Source: Bacteroidales bacterium
GTDB lineage: Bacteria > Bacteroidota > Bacteroidia > Bacteroidales > P3
Length of the DNA stretch: 64,000 bases
Direction of reading: 5' to 3'
Assembly: GCA_031272705.1 (NCBI GenBank)
Contig: JAISTG010000013.1
Span: forward strand, 1 to 64,000
This document shows positions 60,651 to 64,000 of this stretch, in pieces; the first letter of the stretch is position 1; the number at the start of each line of letters is the position of its first letter. The position numbers and the translations under genes are program-made. Below the pieces are notes generated by a model. The model ran no database searches, had not been told where the DNA came from, and saw nothing but the letters and a program-made list of their open reading frames with translations.

Positions 60651-62015
60651 CTATAAAATATAACGCATTAAGTCGTCTATTTTAGCAAGAGGTACTATTT
60701 CCAAACGGTATTGCGAAGGGGTTATTCCTTTGAGGTTGTATTTTGAAATGTAAATCCTTTCAAAGCCAAGTTTGTTTGCTTCCGATATTCGTTCGTTTAT
60801 GTGCGTTACAGGGCGAATTTCGGACGACAGACCTATCTCTGCCGCAAAGCAATGCTTACTGCTGACCGGTTTTTCCTGCGAAGAGGAAATCAATGAGGCT
60901 ATTATGGCAAGGTCGGTCGCCGTATCAAAAACACGAATGCCGCCAGCAATGTTAAGAAATACGTCTTTGTTGCCGATACGTAAGCCTTCCCGCTTCTCCA
61001 AAACGGCTAACAGCATACTCAAACGCCGTAAGTCAAAGCCTGTAGAAGTCCTTTGCGGAGACGGATAAAAGGAATGAGCCACCAAAGCCTGAGTTTCAAT
61101 CATTATGGTACGAGAACCCTCAACCGTAGCAGCAATAGCCGTACCGCTTAACTGCTCTTCCCTGCCCGAAAGCAGTATTTCCGAAGGATTATTCACCTCT
61201 CGCAAACCGTAAGTCTGCATTTCATAAATGCCGAGTTCGGCAGTAGAGCCGTATCTGTTCTTTATGGAACGCAGGATGCGGTATCCGTAATTCCTGTCTC
61301 CTTCAAACTGCAACACCACATCAACCATGTGTTCAAGGATTTTAGGTCCTGCTATGTTACCATCTTTTGTTATGTGTCCTATAAGGAACAAAGGTGTTGC
61401 CGTTTCTTTGGCATATCGACTTAAACGTGCGGCACACTCGCGTATTTGCGAAACAGAGCCTGCCGTAGCGTCAATATATTCAACCGTTAGCGTTTGTACG
61501 GAATCTATAACTATGATATCGGGATGCAGATTTTCGGCTTGTGAAAGTATATGTTCGCAATCAGTCTCCGTAAGTATATAACAACGCGAGTTTTGCCCGT
61601 TTAGACGCTCTGCTCTCATTTTTATTTGTTCCGAACTCTCTTCTCCGCTTACGTAAAGCACCGTTTGGTCTTTGCAATCCAGAGCAACCTGTAACAGAAG
61701 CGTACTTTTGCCTATTCCCGGCTCACCTCCAACCAATATAACCGAACCTGCAACTAACCCTCCCCCAAGAACTCGATTCAATTCCGCATTATGAGTATTT
61801 GTTCTCTGCATTTGCGAAAGCGGAATGTCCGTTATGAGCATTGCTTCCGTTGTTTTATTTGGCTGACGTGAGGTTTTGTTTGATGAATCGTTGCGTTTAA
61901 CAACCTCTTCTACGAAAGAATTCCACGCTCCGCAATGAGGACATTTGCCGAGCCAAGTACTGCTGGACGCTCCGCATTCTTTACAGAAATAGATTGTCTT
62001 TTGCTTGGTTGCCAT
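60651..62015 (-). CDS. radA: DNA repair protein RadA
   Basis: A 454-aa RecA-like helicase that promotes branch migration in recombination. The C4 zinc finger (CKECGASSSTWLGKCPHCG) is N-terminal, Walker A is GGEPGIGKST, and the RadA signature KNRYGSTAELGIYEM is in the middle. A Lon-like domain forms the C-terminus. The ATG overlaps the preceding gene's stop (TAATG). Confidence 0.96.
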   Translation of the reverse strand: MATKQKTIYFCKECGASSSTWLGKCPHCGAWNSFVEEVVKRNDSSNKTSRQPNKTTEAMLITDIPLSQMQRTNTHNAELNRVLGGGLVAGSVILVGGEPGIGKSTLLLQVALDCKDQTVLYVSGEESSEQIKMRAERLNGQNSRCYILTETDCEHILSQAENLHPDIIVIDSVQTLTVEYIDATAGSVSQIRECAARLSRYAKETATPLFLIGHITKDGNIAGPKILEHMVDVVLQFEGDRNYGYRILRSIKNRYGSTAELGIYEMQTYGLREVNNPSEILLSGREEQLSGTAIAATVEGSRTIMIETQALVAHSFYPSPQRTSTGFDLRRLSMLLAVLEKREGLRIGNKDVFLNIAGGIRVFDTATDLAIIASLISSSQEKPVSSKHCFAAEIGLSSEIRPVTHINERISEANKLGFERIYISKYNLKGITPSQYRLEIVPLAKIDDLMRYIL

Positions 62016-62902
62016 TACTCTGGTATGACGCTGATTTTGTAATCCATTTCCGTCTGATGAGAGAATTTCTTTTTGTCTTTTAGATATTCTTTGTGGTAAG
62101 GACCATAAGGGAAGTCGGAAAAGACATAATGCTGCAATCTTTGTACCGCTTCGTAGATTTGGAACTCTTTATTGTCTTCCAATAATGATTCTTTGCTCTT
62201 ATCTTTCAGTGGAAAAGGACTGCTGTATGAGAAATTGGCACGGCGTTGGAAAAGAGTATCACCGCTGTGAGTTGAAATCATTGTGTAGTCTGCAACTATC
62301 TCGGTTTTAGTACTCCAATACTCCTTATTAATAGAGTATATTGTGATGAACAAAGCAGCATCCGCTCCGTAATTTTCAAAATATGACCTTACATTATCGG
62401 CATTCTGATAACGGGAATTGAAATTTGTATCCGTTTTAGCCTGTTGTGAAATGGTTAAGACAGGGAAAAGATAATACCCTTTAAGACTTAATTCCTGCGT
62501 AATGGCTGTCTGGAACATTCTGTCTCCGTATTGATTTTTTGAACGGTTCCATGGATAAACCACAAGTATGGAACGTGGTAATTCCTTATAAATCTGTGGA
62601 TATATACTGTCTCTCCGTATTCGTTTAGGGAAGGTTCGCTCAAAGAAATTCAAGGTATCGCCTGCCATTATCTTCTCTTGACGTATGCGTTCCTTTTCTA
62701 ATCGTTTCAACTCCTTCTTTGATATTTGCGAAACATTGGTATCCTTCACTTCTTCCTTTTTTGGTTCGCCTTTTATCTCGGCAAGCACATCGTCAGTGCG
62801 GATTTCCTCCTGCGGAACGTACTTATCCTTAACTTTTTCCGCCACATTACAGGCAGCAAAGGCAAACGCCGTCACCATATATACAAGTATCCGTTTTTTC
62901 AT
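62015..62902 (-). CDS. GNA1162/DUF799-like lipoprotein
   Basis: A 295-aa lipoprotein (lipobox FAFAAC). A charged, Lys/Glu-rich coil follows (KKELKRLEKERIRQEKI). The main domain (ELPRSILVVYPWNRSKNQYGDRMFQTAITQELSLKGYYLFPVLTISQQ, GADAALFITIYSINKEYW) resembles DUF799, known from Neisseria GNA1162. DUF799 usually stands with DUF4810 and a CsgG-like protein in envelope-export loci. It overlaps DUF4810 by 4 bp and radA by 1 bp. Confidence 0.8.
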   Translation of the reverse strand: MKKRILVYMVTAFAFAACNVAEKVKDKYVPQEEIRTDDVLAEIKGEPKKEEVKDTNVSQISKKELKRLEKERIRQEKIMAGDTLNFFERTFPKRIRRDSIYPQIYKELPRSILVVYPWNRSKNQYGDRMFQTAITQELSLKGYYLFPVLTISQQAKTDTNFNSRYQNADNVRSYFENYGADAALFITIYSINKEYWSTKTEIVADYTMISTHSGDTLFQRRANFSYSSPFPLKDKSKESLLEDNKEFQIYEAVQRLQHYVFSDFPYGPYHKEYLKDKKKFSHQTEMDYKISVIPE

Positions 62903-63240
62903 AACCCAATCTCCTTCTTCAAATTATCAACATACATTTTGCTTTCGGGATAAAGCAGTATTTCCTTATCAAAAAAGACCTTTGCTTTTGTGGTATCGCC
63001 CTGCTGAATTAGCATACAAGCGTAATCCACACAACATCCGGGAGGCGGAACAACGGTTTTACCTTTTGGAATCTCAACAATCTTTTTGTATTGCTTTACC
63101 ATCTTTTTCATTTCCTTGTCTTCCCAGCCACCTTTTGAGTAAGTGTAAGCCAGTTCGTTGTAGTTGTAATAGTTATACAGTACCTTATTGCAGGAAGACA
63201 GGCAAATGACGCAAGCAATTACTAATATGGTTTTCTTCAT
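62899..63240 (-). CDS. DUF4810 lipoprotein
   Basis: A 113-aa lipoprotein (ICLSSC lipobox). The DUF4810 features are the Tyr/Asn-rich start (LYNYYNYNELAYTYSKGG) and PPPGCCVDYACMLIQQGDTTKAKVFFDKEILLYPESK, a TPR-like helix pair. First gene of the unit with the DUF799-like lipoprotein and radA. The CsgG-like gene that normally precedes it is absent. Confidence 0.82.
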   Translation of the reverse strand: MKKTILVIACVICLSSCNKVLYNYYNYNELAYTYSKGGWEDKEMKKMVKQYKKIVEIPKGKTVVPPPGCCVDYACMLIQQGDTTKAKVFFDKEILLYPESKMYVDNLKKEIGL

Positions 63241-63287
63241 ACTTCAAAATAAATTTATAAACTAAACTTTTATGTTGTTTTACGTCT

Positions 63288-63296
63288 GCAAAGATA
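63288..63296 (-). promoter_or_regulatory. Promoter of DUF4810-DUF799-radA
   Basis: Minus strand TATCTTTGC, 48 bp before the DUF4810 ATG. Confidence 0.75.
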
Positions 63297-63408
63297 CACA
63301 TTTTTCTTAATACCAAAATACTATTGTCGTTTTTTATTTAATTATTGCATATTTCCAGCGATTCATAATCATAAATCAGAATTGCAAAAAGCCTTTATAT
63401 TTTTCCAA

Positions 63409-63555
63409 AATTTGATTATGATTTCCTGAAACTTGATTACAGAAATCTGAAATCAAATTACAGCGTGCTAGAATTTGATTATAGAATTCTATAATTTGAT
63501 TCTAACTCGCCGGAATTTGATTCTAATTTTCCGTAATCAAATTCTAAAAAATTGG
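63409..63555. repeat. Family II 21-bp phased array, longest copy
   Basis: Seven uninterrupted 21-bp steps: 63409, 63430, 63451, 63472, 63493, 63514 and 63535. Core orientation R, R (one mismatch), F, R, R, R, F. Linkers include the perfect palindrome ATAGAATTCTAT. Linker starts ATG, ACA, ATA, CTA and linker ends TGA, TAG, TAT, CGG, CGT, TGG are largely each other's reverse complements. No gene in 63300-63609. Confidence 0.93.
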
Positions 63556-63609
63556 AATGTTATTTCGACAGGGCAGCAGTTTTAATTATTCTACTAAAAG
63601 ACGATATTA

Positions 63610-64000
63610 TTAAGGTATGGCTTCAATTAGCGTTTTTGCATATTCGGTTTGCGGATGATTATACAAGGTATCGGCTTCGTTTTGTTCAACAATAATCCCT
63701 TTTTGCATAACAAGCATTCTGTCGGACATATATTTCACGACAGCCAAATCGTGAGATATGAAAATGAAAGTAAATAAAAATTCACGTTTAAGGTCGTTCA
63801 GGAGATTCAAAATTTGAGCCTGTACCGACACATCAAGGGCTGACACCGATTCATCTCCAATAACCAATTCGGGATTCAGTATTAAGGCTCTGGCTATGCC
63901 TATTCGCTGTCGTTGTCCTCCCGAAAACTGATGCGGATACCGCTCATAATGCTCCCGTTCCAAACCAACACGCTCCAACATCTGCATAACCATTTGCCGC
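63610..64000 (-). CDS. Oligopeptide/dipeptide ABC transporter ATP-binding protein (partial)
   Basis: The last 130 residues of an OppF/DppF-type ATPase; the frame stays open to the window edge, so the N-terminus lies outside. ABC signature HQFSGGQRQRIGIARAL, Walker B LVIGDESVSALD (the usual Glu after Asp is Glu here in DES), and the H-loop FISHDLAVVKYM. The tail GIIVEQNEADTLYNHPQTEYAKTLIEAIP is typical of peptide importers. Confidence 0.9.
   Translation of the reverse strand, partial: RQMVMQMLERVGLEREHYERYPHQFSGGQRQRIGIARALILNPELVIGDESVSALDVSVQAQILNLLNDLKREFLFTFIFISHDLAVVKYMSDRMLVMQKGIIVEQNEADTLYNHPQTEYAKTLIEAIP

Overview
The window is chromosomal DNA from a member of the Bacteroidota, most likely an anaerobic Bacteroidales species. 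It is AT-rich. About two dozen transcription units are preceded by the Bacteroidota promoter word TAnnTTTGC, and Shine-Dalgarno signals are weak. Several gene forms are typical of the phylum: the LpxC-FabZ fusion, T9SS C-terminal sorting domains, HU-related proteins with SPOR or C-terminal extensions, a lipoprotein-type Omp85 protein, DUF3822 beside RsmD, and a GlmU-like protein beside a GmhB-like phosphatase. Energy genes (2-oxoacid:ferredoxin oxidoreductase, ADP-forming acyl-CoA synthetase, phosphate butyryltransferase) point to a fermentative, ferredoxin-based metabolism.

Layout: 0-2.9 kb fabG-dnaG. 3.7-6.7 kb convergent ptb and ADP-forming acyl-CoA synthetase. 7.1-10.9 kb operon GlmU-like, GmhB-like, MORN-repeat protein, gpsA. 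11.0 kb rpmE2. 11.7-15.6 kb a GC-richer, foreign-looking island with a Fic protein, a BcgI-like restriction-methylation protein and its specificity subunit. 15.8-19.0 kb exported nitroreductase, OMP, HU/SPOR membrane protein. 19.2 kb ung. 20.2-21.0 kb a very AT-rich patch with a frameshifted HEAT-like gene and a truncated secreted ORF. 21.0-23.1 kb rsmD operon. 23.2-25.9 kb two secreted proteins. 26.0-28.4 kb transketolase C-half plus a kinase-RapZ-C fusion. 28.5-32.1 kb HU-like protein, lipoprotein and large secreted protein. 32.8-35.9 kb DUF3127, glycosyltransferase, ThiF/MoeB, FemAB-like. 36.0-37.7 kb four tRNAs, thioesterase, rpmB. 37.9-41.2 kb ribD, VWA protein, transketolase N-half. 41.4-47.3 kb M14 peptidase, OMP, waaA, TamL-like. 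47.7-50.9 kb M3 peptidase and lipoproteins. 51.3-54.2 kb M50-like peptidase, MATE, EamA. 54.5-57.4 kb korAB. 57.9-60.5 kb HU-related gene, lpxA, lpxC-fabZ. 60.7-63.2 kb DUF4810, DUF799-like, radA. 63.6 kb to the end: truncated Opp/Dpp ATPase.

The most unusual feature is not a gene. Most spacers longer than about 200 bp carry short arrays of units repeated every 21 or 22 bp, which is two turns of DNA. At least five sequence families are present. In four of them the unit core is an (almost) palindromic word whose centre flips between a sequence and its reverse complement (C/G, or CAA/TTG), and whose left and right halves are drawn independently from small sets that are reverse complements of each other. 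The same vocabularies recur at loci tens of kilobases apart. I know of no described element with this grammar; it is the best candidate here for a new kind of system.
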